The notes under the pieces are model-generated. The model was given only the letters and a program-made list of their open reading frames with translations. It made no database searches and was not told the DNA's origin. Below, one piece after another: positions 25,401-37,979 of a DNA stretch of 64,000 bases (positions within the stretch are counted from its first letter, which is position 1; every line of letters begins with the position of its first letter). Source of the DNA: Acephala macrosclerotiorum (Eukaryota > Ascomycota > Leotiomycetes > Helotiales > Mollisiaceae); NCBI GenBank assembly GCA_014904845.1, contig MU119247.1:124001-188000 (forward strand), given 5' to 3'. The position numbers and the translations under genes are program-made.

Positions 25401-26601
25401 TGAATTAATATTTACTTTAAATTACTAATATTTACTATTTATAATTTTAGAACGAATTTCAATTTTAAAGAATTTCACGATAATACTAGAAATATAAATA
25501 TCGATTTGAAAATTATATCGATAAAAATCTATAATTCGATTAATTTAATAAAAAAATACTACGTTCTATTGAAATGTGCGTATAATATATTATTTTGAGA
25601 ATTTTTCAATTTGTGAAAAAAAAAGCGATTTCAAATAACAATTAAAACAATCAATAATACGACGAGATCGAACGATATTATTTTTATATTTTTTATTTTT
25701 AATATTTATTTTCGAATATTATAATAAAACGCGCTTATAATATTAATTACTACTAGAATTAAAACGATAAAAAATATAATAATCGCGATTCGAAAATATT
25801 ATATTATTTGTTAAATTAATAATATTCTACGAATAAAAAATAATTTATAAAATTATTATTTGATTAATTTATTTTTAAATTTAAATGTATTTATTTAAAA
25901 AAAAAACAAAGAATAAAAAAAATCGTATACGCTTTTAATAGTAAATAAAAAAATATATTAATTATAATTATTAAATAAACTAAAAAATTTCTATAGTATT
26001 ATAATAAAATTATTTTATTAAAATTTCAAATAACTCAAAAAATAATTAAAAAATTATTTATTAAAAAAAAATTTATTAAAAAATTTAAATTTAAAATCAA
26101 ATTTTTCTAAAAAAATTCGAAAATAAAAAAAAATATATTTAATTTATTTCGCTCGATTAAAAAAATTTTATATATTTCAAAAAATTTTTTACGTTTATTT
26201 CGAATTACAATAAAAATTTCTTTTTACGTTTTTAATTTCAATAAATATATTTATATAACAATTTATATAAATATAAAAATTTTCAAAATTTATTTAATCG
26301 AGAAAAAAACTAAAAATAAACAATTATTTATAAATTTTCGCGTAAAAAAAATTATTATTATTTTAAGTAACTCGTTTACAATTTTTCGTAGAAAAAAAAT
26401 TAATAAATTAATCGCGAAAAAAATCTTTGAATTGATTTTTAATAATTCGAAAAAAATTAATAATTAATGAATTTTCAATTCAAAATTAATAAACGAAATC
26501 AAAAATATAAAAACAATAATTCTATACGAGAAATCTCGTTTTGTGATTTAAATATTTAACGATAAAAACAAAAAAATAATATTAATTTAATTTTCAATTA
26601 T

Positions 26602-26830
26602 TGTCGGTTCAATCATGTGATCGCTTAAGCGATCGACTAGATGATCTTAGCTATGATCTCTATTGCCCTTGGCAACAACTGCTCTAGCGTCCACTCTTTA
26701 ATCTTACGTCCACTCTGTTTAATTATATAGGTAGAGAGATGTCCCTTCTGAGAAGAAGCAAACAGAATTGAATCATTGACACCAGACTAAGATCTTAGTA
26801 TTTCGTGATTTGTTTTCGAACGTTCTAACA
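26602..26830 (+). mobile_element. Nested solo LTR, little mutated
   Basis: 229 bp beginning TGTCGG and ending CTAACA, with the 5 bases ATTAT directly repeated on both sides (26597-26601 and 26831-26835). It has near-normal base composition, in sharp contrast to the flanks. It is of the same family and length as the LTRs of the surrounding element but inserted later into its interior. A solo LTR normally arises by recombination between the two LTRs of a full element. Confidence 0.85.
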
Positions 26831-28492
26831 ATTATTCAATATATTAATCAACGAATTATTATCGTTTTAATTCTATTTTTTAAATTTAAAAAAATCAATT
26901 TTTATTTGAAAAATATTATTCAAATATATATATAATTAATAATTTTATTAACACGTATTATTTTTATTAAATCTTTAAAAAAAATAATAAATAAATTTCT
27001 ATTAAACGTTATTTTCAAAGTAATTAAATTTTTTTACGAAATTCTAAAAACGAAAATATATTAGTATAAAACGTATAATATTTACTACAAAAATAAACTT
27101 TTAATAAAACTTTTAATTTTCAATTTTTATTTACTTATTACGAAAAGTAATTATATTTTATTCGAAATAATCAATATATAAATCGATAATACGTTTATTT
27201 TAAAAAATCAAATTTTTATAAAACTAAAAAACTTTAAATTACAAAAAATCAAATTATTAATTAAATTTACAAAGTTTTTTATATTGAATATTTTTTTATT
27301 ATTTAACGAATACAAATTAATAATAAATAAAATCGAAAATAGAATTGTATTTTCGCAAAAAAAGTAAAACAAGTATTTAAATTTAATTAATTCGAAATTA
27401 AATTTTTACAAATAAACGTACTTCGAATAACGTATTTAAAGAGTATATATTAATTCTATTTATTAATCGAAAATTGCGTACAATATATCGATAGTAATTT
27501 AATATTAATATTTCGAAAAAAAGTAAATTGCAACGTTGAATAAACAATTACAATAGTAAATAAATAATTTCGATCGTAAATTTCGATTTTTTTATTTGAA
27601 TTTATATTCAATAAAATTTTTCGTTTTTATAAACGATTTTTTTATTATAAATAAAAATTTCAATTCGTAAATTGAATATATTATTGTTTTTAGTAATAAA
27701 ACTTATAGTAATAAACAATTCGATTTATGAAATAATTTACTTTATTAAAGTTTAATAAAATGTAAAAAAATTATTTGTATTATTTTAATTTTTAAATTAT
27801 ATGTAATAACAATAAAAATCGATATAAGAATTTCAATTTTTATTATTTTTGATTTTATTATAAAACGATTCGAGTTAAATTTAATTCTTGTAATTATTTG
27901 TATCGATTTTTTTTTTTTTACGAGTATATAATCAAATTTAATATTATTAAAAAAAAGCGTTTTATGATCGATATTATAATTATTAAACAATCGTATAAAC
28001 GCAAAAAATTCTCGAAAATTCGATAAATTACTAGAAATAGTAATTTAATTGATATTATAATTAAGTTTAATATTAATAAAATACTTGAATCGTTCGTTAG
28101 TATTAATCGCTTTAATATTAAAATACAAAGATGAGTATAACGTTTCGAAGCTTAGAAATTAATCGGCGAAAGTAAGAATAGTAAAAAGAATAATCGTTAA
28201 AAAGAATAATATTGAAAAAAAAGACGTGTAATTGTTGTTTTGGTGTTTTTAGTATTTTCGAAAGTAGAGTTTTCGATTAATTCGAAGGTTATAAATATCG
28301 AGTTTGAAAGAATTTTTTCAAGTTTAGTTTGATCGATTAAATATTACAATATATAACGGTAATTGATTTACGATTAAATTTCCTTTTAGTATTTAATAGT
28401 GAAATAATGCGTTAATAGTCGTAATAGTACTTTTTTTTATATTTGATTTACGAGTTAAAAAAAGCGTTTTTTTTTAAAAAGAAAATTACTAA

Positions 28493-28721
28493 TATCGATT
28501 CAATTATATAATCATTTAAACGATCGATTAAATAATTCGAATTATAATTTTTATTGCTTTTGACAATAATTGCTTTAATGTTTACTTTTTAATTTTACGT
28601 TTATTTTGTTTAATTATATAAATAAATAAATACTTTTTTTAAAAAAAAAAAAAAAAAATTGAATTATTAATATTAAATTAAAATTTTAATATTTCGTAAT
28701 TTGTTTTTAAACGTTTTAATA
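28493..28721 (+). repeat. 3' LTR of the degraded element
   Basis: 229 bp without gaps against the 5' LTR and the solo LTR. It begins TATCGATTCAA (original TG changed to TA) and ends TTAATA. It is followed by ATAAT, the match to the 5' flank. Confidence 0.8.
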
Positions 28722-30696
28722 ATAATAATATATAAAGAATTAATATAATAAAACGAATTAATAAAATATATAAAATTAATTAAAAGAAAAATTAAAATAA
28801 TCGTATTAAAAAAAGTAATAAAATAAAATAAAATAATAATTTGAAAATTTAAAATATTTGAAAACGAATATTATTTAATAATTAAAAAAATAATAAAAGA
28901 AATTAATCGATTATATAAATTTGAATTTATTAAAATCGAAATTTTTATTAATAAAAATAATTTGAAATTTTTAAACGTTTAAATATTATTTAAAAAAAAA
29001 AATATTTTAAAAAATATATTAAATTATTCGAAAAATAAAACAATATAATTAAAATTGAAAAATGTAATTAATTACGATTTTATAATAATTATTATAAATA
29101 TTATTTGAATTTTTATAAAAAAAAAAAAATACGAAAAATATAAAAAAAAGTATTACGTAATATATAATTCGATTATTAATAAATAAAAATATATTATTTA
29201 TTATAATAAAAAATATAAAATAAAATACTTTTTTTATTTTTTATATTTAATAAAAAATTAAAAAAATTGAATTTATTTAAATACGTAAATTATAATAATT
29301 AAATACGTACAAAAAAACGATAAAATGTAAATCGTTAAAATAAAAATTAAAACGTAAAAAATAAAAGTTTTATTTAAAAAAAAAAATTTAAAAAAATATT
29401 CGTCGTTATAATAACGATAATAAATTAAACAATATTTAATAAATTCATATAAACGTTATAATATTAAATAATAATATATATAAAAACGATTTTTTTTAAA
29501 AAGTTTTATTATAAATAATAATCAAAAAAAAAGTATTAATAATTTTTATATAAAAAATTTATATATATAATTTGAAAAATAAAATTATAAAAATATATTT
29601 TATATATAAAATAAAATAAAAAATTTATATTTTTTATTTTCGTAAAAAAAAAATTAAAATTTAATCAATTAATTAAAAAAATAAATATATAAATATTATT
29701 AAATTAATATTAAAATTGTAAATATATAATATTTATAAATTAAATAAAAAAAATATATAAAAAATTATAATTAAATGAATTTATATAATATTAATAATAA
29801 AAAAATACGTAATCGCGAAAAATTTTAATAAGTACAATTTTAAAATTTATAATAAATTTTTTTTTTTAATATATAATATTATATAATAAATTATAATATA
29901 TTAATTAATTTTTATTAATAAAAAAAACAATTTAAATTTCGAGATATTAAATATATTAAATATATAAATTTAAATAAATTTAATAATTTATTATAATTCG
30001 AATTATTTATTTTTATAAATTGAAATATTAAAATTTAATACGAAAAAAATTAAATTAATAAATTTTAAAAAATAATATTTCGTTTAATTAAAAAATATAA
30101 TAATTTGTAAAATATAAAAATTCGTAAATTTTTATAATAAAATAAAAAACTCGTAAAAATTTATAAAAAGTTTATTATATTGAAATAAGTTTAAAATAAA
30201 AATATTAAAAAAAATATTAAAAAAAAATATATAAATAATTTAAAAAAACGAAAAACAAATTTTAATAAAATTAAATTACAAATATTATTATAAATAAAAA
30301 CATATATAAAATCGCGAAATAAAAAAAAATATATAATAAATTAATTATAAAAAATTATTAAAAAAAATATTAAATTCGAAAAAAACGATTAATAATAAAA
30401 ACGAATAAACGATTAAAAAAATAATTTAAATTTTATTTAATATAAAAAAATAAAAAAAGCGTTTATAAAAATAAATATTTCAATCGTAGAATTTAATAAA
30501 ATTACGATTTTTATTTTAAAACAAATTTAATTTTTAATAAAAATTATTATTATAAAATTGTTTAATAAGTATATAATTAAAAAAAATTATTTTTTTGAAA
30601 TTTGTAAATTCGTATTAATATTTAAAAAAAGAAAAAATTCGATTATAATTAAAAAATAGTATTTTATTATATTTTTATTTATATTGAAACATCGAG

Positions 30697-31456
30697 AAAA
30701 ATATTTTTTGCCAGTCGTTTTACCGAAAGACACGTGCGCTAGTAGTGTTATTAGCGAGCCAATGGCAAATTAGTCGATTGCCAGCGCCATCGGCTATTTT
30801 GGTCTAGTGCCAATAGCGCCAGTCCGGTGCCAATAGTGCCAGAGTATTGCTAATAGTATCGGCTTACGACTAAATGCTTAGATATTTGAAACTTATAATT
30901 TATAGCACTTATTTAATTTATTATAAGAGTTTCAAGTAAATCTGTCGAGTGCGCATTAAGATATTAAGTTGCAAAGTTGAGAGCTGTTGAGTTTTGGTGT
31001 TCTTTGCCAAGAGACTAGCGGCCGCGCCTTATCCGACCAATAGATCTTAATCGTCTCATAAATTATACAAATAAATAAGAATGAGAATTGAAAATATTAA
31101 CGCCACTTAGAATCTGATCGTAGAATCGATCGATTCAAGCAAAGTTTACGCGCGTAGGAAAACCGGCCTAGTATGCGAGTAGTTGCGCAAGCTGTTCGAT
31201 ATTGAGAGCTTAAGTTGAGACACTTAGAGGCTGAGCGGCTCAATTGATTAAATGTGGCTGCATAAGGGCCGCGCGCAGTCGTCTGCAGCCGCCGAGAACC
31301 GAGAGTTTTGGTGTTCTCATAGACTTAGATCTACTTGCCAATCGACTATCATTAGGCGCCAAAGTTTTAGACATGCAATTACTGCGTAGTGCGCGCTACT
31401 AGTAAGCCGCTGGCACTATTAGCAATCAATTAGTATATAAAAATTTTTTTTAATGA
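30697..31456 (+). repeat. Dispersed repeat, copy 1, nearly unmutated
   Basis: An island of near-normal composition inside the AT block, about 760 bp. It matches 34403-35170 throughout. The left part holds tandem 20-bp units around GTGCCAATAGCGCCAG (30807-30822 and 30827-30842). A 12-bp subterminal inverted repeat, ATTGCTAATAGT at 30846-30857, pairs with ACTATTAGCAAT at 31415-31426, with a further CGGCTTAC/GTAAGCCG match beside it. No coding frame is recognised. It could be an LTR of another element, a non-autonomous element or a satellite-like repeat. Confidence 0.75.
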
Positions 31457-34402
31457 AAAAAAGATTTAAAAAAGTAATTATAATACGATTAAATAATAAC
31501 GAATTAATTAAATATTAAATTTAAAAAATATACGTAAAAAATATAATTAAAATCGTAATATATTATATTGAAAAAAAAAATATAAATAATAAAACGATAA
31601 TAAAAAAATTTATAAACGTTAAAAAAGTTTTTAATATAATAAAATTTAAAACGATAATAAAAAATTTACGTAAAAAACAAATTTCTAAAAAAATTATTAA
31701 ATAAATACGATTTTTTATAATAAGTAAAATAATATATTTTTTTAAAAAAAAAAAAAAAAAAAATATTAATCGATTTAAAAAACGAATTACTTTAAAAATT
31801 ATTAATTTTTTTAATATTATTTACGATATTAATAATATTTATTAATTTACGAATAAATATAATAATATATATAAATAATATATTTATTTTTATATTATAT
31901 AAAAATTTAATAAAAACGATAAAAATAATAAAAATACAAATAAATATAATTAAAAAAAATTTTAAAATAAAATTTACAAAAAACGAATTTATAATTTTTA
32001 AATATATTAAAAAAATCGAAAATATTAAAATTATAATATATAATTAAATTTTCAAATAAAAATTAATAATTAAATATTTAAATATTTATTTTATTAAATA
32101 ATAATTATAATATTAAATTTAATAAATCGTATTAAAAAAATAATAAAATAAATTTTTTTTAAAAAAATTTAAATAATTATTAAAATAATTATATTTTTAA
32201 TATTTTTATATAAATTAAAAATATTAATTTCGAGAAAAAAAAAATAAAATAAAAATTAAAAATCGAAAAATTTAATAAAATATTAAACGTTATTAAAAAA
32301 ATAATAAAATACAAAATAAAAAAATACAATCGTAAATTAATTCGTTTTAATTAATAAATTAAATTTATTTAAAATAATTTATAATTCGTAAATTAATCAA
32401 TTAATTAATTAAAATAAAAATAAAAAAAATTATTAATTAATTTATAATAAATAAAAAATACGTAATTAATATCGTTTTTAAAATTAATTATTTATAAAAA
32501 ATTTTTGAAAAAAAAAATATATAATTTTATTATAATATAAAATAATATTTATAAATACGTTTATTTATAAATAAAAAATATTTAATAAAAAAAAATTTTT
32601 AAAAAAAAAAAAAAAATTAATAAATTAAAATTAAAAATATTATTAAAATATTATTTTTTTTATTCGAAAATATAATCAAAAAAAAATAAACGAAAAAAAG
32701 CAAATAAAAACTTATTATATAAAAGAAATTAAAATTTATAAATATTATAAAATTATTTAAAAAATAAAAACGAAATTTAAAAATATAATTTTAAAAAAAA
32801 TCGAATATAATTTAATTAAATAAAATTAAAAACATTTAAAAAATTAAAATAAAATCGAAATTATAAAATTAATAAACGATTATTATATTAATTAAAAAAA
32901 AACAATAATATATAATTGTCGATTTTCGAAATTAAAATAAAAAATATAAATATTATATTATAAAAAAATATAATTAAAATAAAAATTAAATTTATTTTTA
33001 TTAATATAAATTTAAAAATAATTAAAAAAATTATTTTAAAAAATTATTTTATTATATATTATATTTTTATAAAAAATGAAAACATTATTAAATAAATTTA
33101 TAATTTTTTTTTTTTTACGAATTATAAATATATAAAAAAAATATATTAAAAAATAATAAATATTAATAATATATTAATAAATTTTTTAAATAATATTATT
33201 TTCAAATAAAATATTTAAAATAAAAAAATAAAAACAAATATTATAATAATATTAATAATATAAAATTAAATACGAAAATAATTATAAATAAATAAAAATA
33301 CGTATTATATTATAAAAAACAAAAAAAAAAAAATTGTAATTTTATAAAAATTTAAAAATTATTTACAAATTTTTATAAATTAATTATATAAAAAAAAAAT
33401 TAATAATAAAATTTATTATAATTTTAAAAAATATTATTCGAAATTTAAATATAATATATATATAAAATATTTTTATAAGTTTTTATAAATTAAATTATAT
33501 TTTTTAAATTATAAAAACAAATATAAAATTAAAATTTTAAATAAAAAAAAAAAATTATTATAAAAATAAATAAAAAAAAATAAAAAAAAAAAAAAAAAAA
33601 ATTATTAATTATTAAAAATTAAAAACGATTTAATAATATTAATATATTAATTAAAAAAAAATAAATATTTTTAATTTTATTTTTAAAAAAAAAAAATTAA
33701 AAATTATAAATATTTTCAAATAAATCGTTTAAAATAAAAATTATAAATTAAATATTTTTAAATAAAAATAATTAAAATTAAAATTTAAATTTAAATTAAA
33801 AATATAATAATAAAAAAATAAATTAAAATTTAATAAAAAAAAAAATTTTTTAAAATAAATCGATTATATAAATCGTATTATTAATAAAAAATTAAAAAAA
33901 ATAATAAAAATAATCAAAAAATTAAATAAAATTTTTTTTTTTAAAATAATAAAATAATATAAAAAATAATAAATTTTATATTATTTTTTTATATTTTATT
34001 TTTATTAAATAATTAAAAATATTTATATTATTAATTAAATAAAAAAATAATTAATATAAAAATAATAAATAAAAAATTAATATTTAATATAAATTATTAT
34101 AATTTTATTATTTAATAATAAATATAAATTGAAAATAAATTTTATTTTATTTTATAATTATATAATTTTTAAAAAAAGTTTTAAAAATTTTTTTTTTAAA
34201 ATTATATATTAAATAAAATAATATAAATTAATTAAATCGATTATAATAATTAAATATAAAAATAAAAATTTTAAAAAAAAAATTTTTAATATAAATTAAA
34301 ATTTTATTAAAAATACGTTTTTATTTTAAATATTAAAATATTTATTAATTTATTAATTTTATCGTTTAATAAAATTTAAAATTTTATTTTAATAATATTA
34401 AA

Positions 34403-35170
34403 AAAAATATTTTTTATTAATCGTTTTATTGAAAAATACGTATATTAATAACGTTATTAATAAATCAATAGTAATTTAATTGATTATTAGTACTATTGAT
34501 TATTTTAATCTAATGCCAATAGTACTAGTCTAGTGTTAATAGTATCAAAGTATTGCTAATAGTACTAGTTTAAAATTAAATATTTAAATATTTGAAATTT
34601 ATAATTTATAGTATTTATTTAATTTATTATAAAAGTTTTAAATAAATTTATCGAACGCGCATTGAAATATTAAATTGCAAAATTGAAAACTATTGAGTTT
34701 TGATATTCTTCGCTAAAAAACTAACAATCGCGCTTTATTCGATTAATAGATTTTTATTATTTTATAAATCATACAAATAAATAAAAATAAAAATTGAAAA
34801 TATTAACACTATTTAAAATCTGATCATAGAATCAATCGATTCAAGTAAAATTTACGCGCGTAAAGAGTACTAGTAGGCACTGCGAGCGAATACTACAATT
34901 AATTAATATTGAGTGTTGAGAACTTAAAATGAGGCACTTAGAGACTAAGCGACTCAATTGATTAAGTGTAGCTGCATAAAGACCGCGCGCAATCGTTTGC
35001 AGCCGCCGAGAACCGAGAGTTTTAGTGTTCTTATAGGCTTAGACTCACTTGCCAATCGATTATCATTGGGCGCCAAAGTTTTAAACATGCAATAATTGCG
35101 TAGCGCGCGCTATTAGCAAGCCGCTGGTACTATTGGCAACTAATTAATATATAAAAATTTTTTTTGATGA
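34403..35170 (+). repeat. Dispersed repeat, copy 2, partly mutated
   Basis: About 768 bp in the same orientation as copy 1 and 3.7 kb downstream. The right half is well preserved (for example GCAGCCGCCGAGAACCGAGA and its surroundings), while the left third is mostly converted to A/T. Differences from copy 1 are overwhelmingly C-to-T and G-to-A. Similarity ends just after the TATAAAAATTTTTTTT motif shared by both copies. Confidence 0.75.
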
Positions 35171-37460
35171 ATTAATTATTTTAATTTTAAATATTTATAA
35201 AACGTTTAAATTAAAAAATTTTAATTTGAAATTTGAAATAAAAATAAATTATTAAAATTGAAAACTTTGTAATTCTTTATAAAAACGTTTTTATAAAACT
35301 TGCAAAATAAAATATACGTCGAATAAAAAAAAAAAAAATTCGTTCGTTGATTAATTTATTTACAAATCAATAAATAAAAAAAAATTTTTAAAACGAAAAA
35401 AATATTTTAAATTTAAAATTATTAAAATATTAAAATTGTTTTTTATTATTAAAATATTATTAATTTATCGTTTAATTTATATACAATAGAATTTTTTTTT
35501 TTATTATTATTAATATAAAAATATTTATATTAAATTTTTTAAAATATATTTTAAATATTAATAAAATTAATATAAATTTTTATTATTATTTATAATATTT
35601 ATTTTTTTATAATATATTTTATTATTATTTTTAATTAAATTATACGTTTTAATTAAATTATTTTTATTTTTATTTATTATTTAAATTTTACAAATATAAA
35701 TTTTTTTTTAATATTATAAATTGTAAAATTATATTATTATTTAAATATATAATATTAATAATTATCGAATAATTAAATTTGTAATCGTTTATTAAAAAAA
35801 ATTTAAATCGTTTTAACGATTTTACGTTATTTAATAATAATAATAAAAATTTTATATTTAATTTTATTAAAAATATTTATAAATCGTTATATAAATAAAT
35901 ATTTAAATTTTTTATATACGTATTATAAATTTATATTTATTAAATAATATTAAATAAAAAAAATTTTTAATTTTATTAATAAAATTTATAAATATTTTTA
36001 ATAAAAATATAAATTTTTATATTTTTAATTTTTATATTATTTATTTCGAATTGAATTTTCTTTTTACGATTTGAAATATTAAATTTAATTCGTAAATCGA
36101 TTTTTTATAAAATTATAAATTAATTTTATTTTATAATTAATATAATAATTATATTTATATTTAATAATATATTTATTTATAGATTAAAAAATTAATTTTA
36201 ATTTTTTTTAATTAAATAAAATACGTTGTTTTTAATTAATAAATATTATATTTTTTAATTATTTAATTTTATAATTAATTTTTTAATATTAATATATTTT
36301 ATAATAAAAAAATTAATTTTTATAAATTTTTTATTATTTTCGTTTTATTTTTTAAAATTATTTTTTTTTATATTTAAAATAAAAATATTAAAAATATTTA
36401 TTTTATTTTTATTTTTTAGTTTTTTTATTATATTTATAATCAATAAAATAAATATTAAAATTTAATTATTTTATATTTTTTTTTAATTAATTAAATAATA
36501 TAATTAATATTAAATTTTTTTTAATATATTTTTAAAATTTATAAAATATATATAATATTTTTTAATATTATTATAAATTCGTAAAATATAATTTTTTTTA
36601 AACGAATAATTATAATTAAAAATATTATTTAAATAAAATTTTTATATTTATTTTTTTATATATATTTAATATAATATTTATATTATTATAATAAATTTAA
36701 AATAATTTTAATTTTTTATTAAAAAATTCGTAAATTATTTTTTTATATTTATTATTATTATTAAAATAATTTTTTTTTAAATTATTAAATTTTTTAATTA
36801 TTTGATTTTTTAAATTTCGTTTTTTTATTTTTATTTAAAATTTTAAATTTTTTTTTTTTATATTATACGATTAATATTCATCGTAAACTTTTTATTACAA
36901 ATAATTAATTTTTTCAAATTTATAATCGTTTTATTATATATTAAAAAATTGAAAAATTTATTATTATAATAAATTTAATTTTAATAAATTTTTAAAATAA
37001 TAATTTTAAAAATATATATATATATATTTTTTTATTTTAAAATATTTTTTATTATAATTTTTAACTTATATTTAAAATTTTAAAAATTTTTTTTTTTATT
37101 TTTTTAAATTAATATTTTTTATTTAAATTTTAATTTATAAAATTTATTTAAAATTATTAAATTTAATCAAAATTAATTATTTAAATTAAATCGAAAATTA
37201 AAAAAATTATTTTTATTTATTAATTTATTTTTTTATATAAAATATAAATATTGTTTTTTTAAAATTATTTTTTAATCGAATAATTAAAAATTTATTTATT
37301 AATTTTTAAAGTTTTTATTATAAATATTTTAAATATATATAAAATAATTTTATTTATTTAAAATCGATTTATTTTTTATATTTATTATTATTATAATAAA
37401 ATAATATATTTTTTTTTATATATTTATTTAAAAAATTTTATTTTATATTCAATTAATAAA

Positions 37461-37584
37461 ATTAAATATAAAAATTATTAATTATTTAAAAAATTAAATT
37501 TAAAATTAAAAATATTAATATATTTTCAAATTTTATATTAATTTTTTTTTAATTAAAATACGTAATAAATACGTATATATATTT
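37461..37584 (+). repeat. 124-bp direct repeat, right edge copy
   Basis: Gap-free match to 17246-17369 in the same orientation, 20.2 kb apart. It carries slightly more A/T conversions than the left copy. Confidence 0.65.
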
Positions 37585-37946
37585 CGACAATAATTATATT
37601 AATTTTAATATTTTAAATAATTTTTATAAATATATTTATATTTTTAAATTTATAATATAAACGTATTTTTATGTAATTTAAAATAATTCAAATTTAAATT
37701 ATTTAAATTTAATAATTTTTATTAATTTAAATTATTTAATATATATAATATTTAATTTTTAAATTGGCAATTAAAATTAAAATTCAGAATATAAGTAATT
37801 TTGGCAGAATACTGAATCGGGAAGCGGTCAAGCCCCCCCGCCCCCTCTCCACCTTGCAGTCCGCCCACACCTTAATCAAAAAGATTACACTCTTGGCAAT
37901 AAGATTGACCCTCTCCTCACCTAGCTCACCTGAGCTGCTTGAGCAA

Positions 37947-37979
37947 CCTGAGCGGTCCCTGAGCGGTCCCTGAGCAGTC
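37947..37979 (+). repeat. 11-bp tandem repeat, 3 units
   Basis: Three consecutive units of CCTGAGCGGTC, the third with one A for G change. It lies about 190 bp outside the AT block edge. Confidence 0.8.

Larger units (their letters stand above)
22192..28721 (+). mobile_element. RIP-degraded LTR retrotransposon, copia-like
   Basis: Two 229-bp direct repeats (22192-22420 and 28493-28721) bound the element, and the 5 bases ATAAT stand immediately outside both ends (22187-22191 and 28722-28726), as expected for a target duplication. Without the nested solo LTR and its duplication, the length is about 6.3 kb. The interior is saturated with C-to-T and G-to-A change, so no open frames survive. The plus-strand frame at 24,732-24,932 still has a pattern resembling the protease to GAG-pre-integrase region of Ty1/copia polyproteins (a NxSIERIT...Nx8L...IKFDNFNNVFI layout). 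Orientation plus and the copia assignment rest on that weak resemblance. A primer-binding site could not be read. Confidence 0.72.
17090..37760. repeat. 20-kb AT-rich RIP-type block, no genes
   Basis: The sequence is almost only A and T. Where C or G remain, they are mainly in CpG (acg, tcg, cga), while CpA, CpT and CpC and their complements are rare. This is what C-to-T mutation of repeats on both strands, sparing CpG, would leave; RIP is the known ascomycete process that mutates repeats this way, usually favouring CpA. The middle part (about 22,400-28,700) is less extreme than the flanks. Recognisable elements inside are listed separately. The 60-80-codon open frames here (for example 22,767-23,178 and 27,745-27,990) are chance products of composition. 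The block is probably heterochromatin. Confidence 0.9.

Noticed and set aside
27745..27990. 81-codon AT-block frame on the minus strand
   Set aside because: Composition artefact inside the mutated retrotransposon; no similarity to a retroelement domain.
30697..35170. Reading the two 0.76-kb repeats as LTRs of one element
   Set aside because: Mutation loads differ strongly and no target duplication fits the outer sides; not excluded, but not supported.
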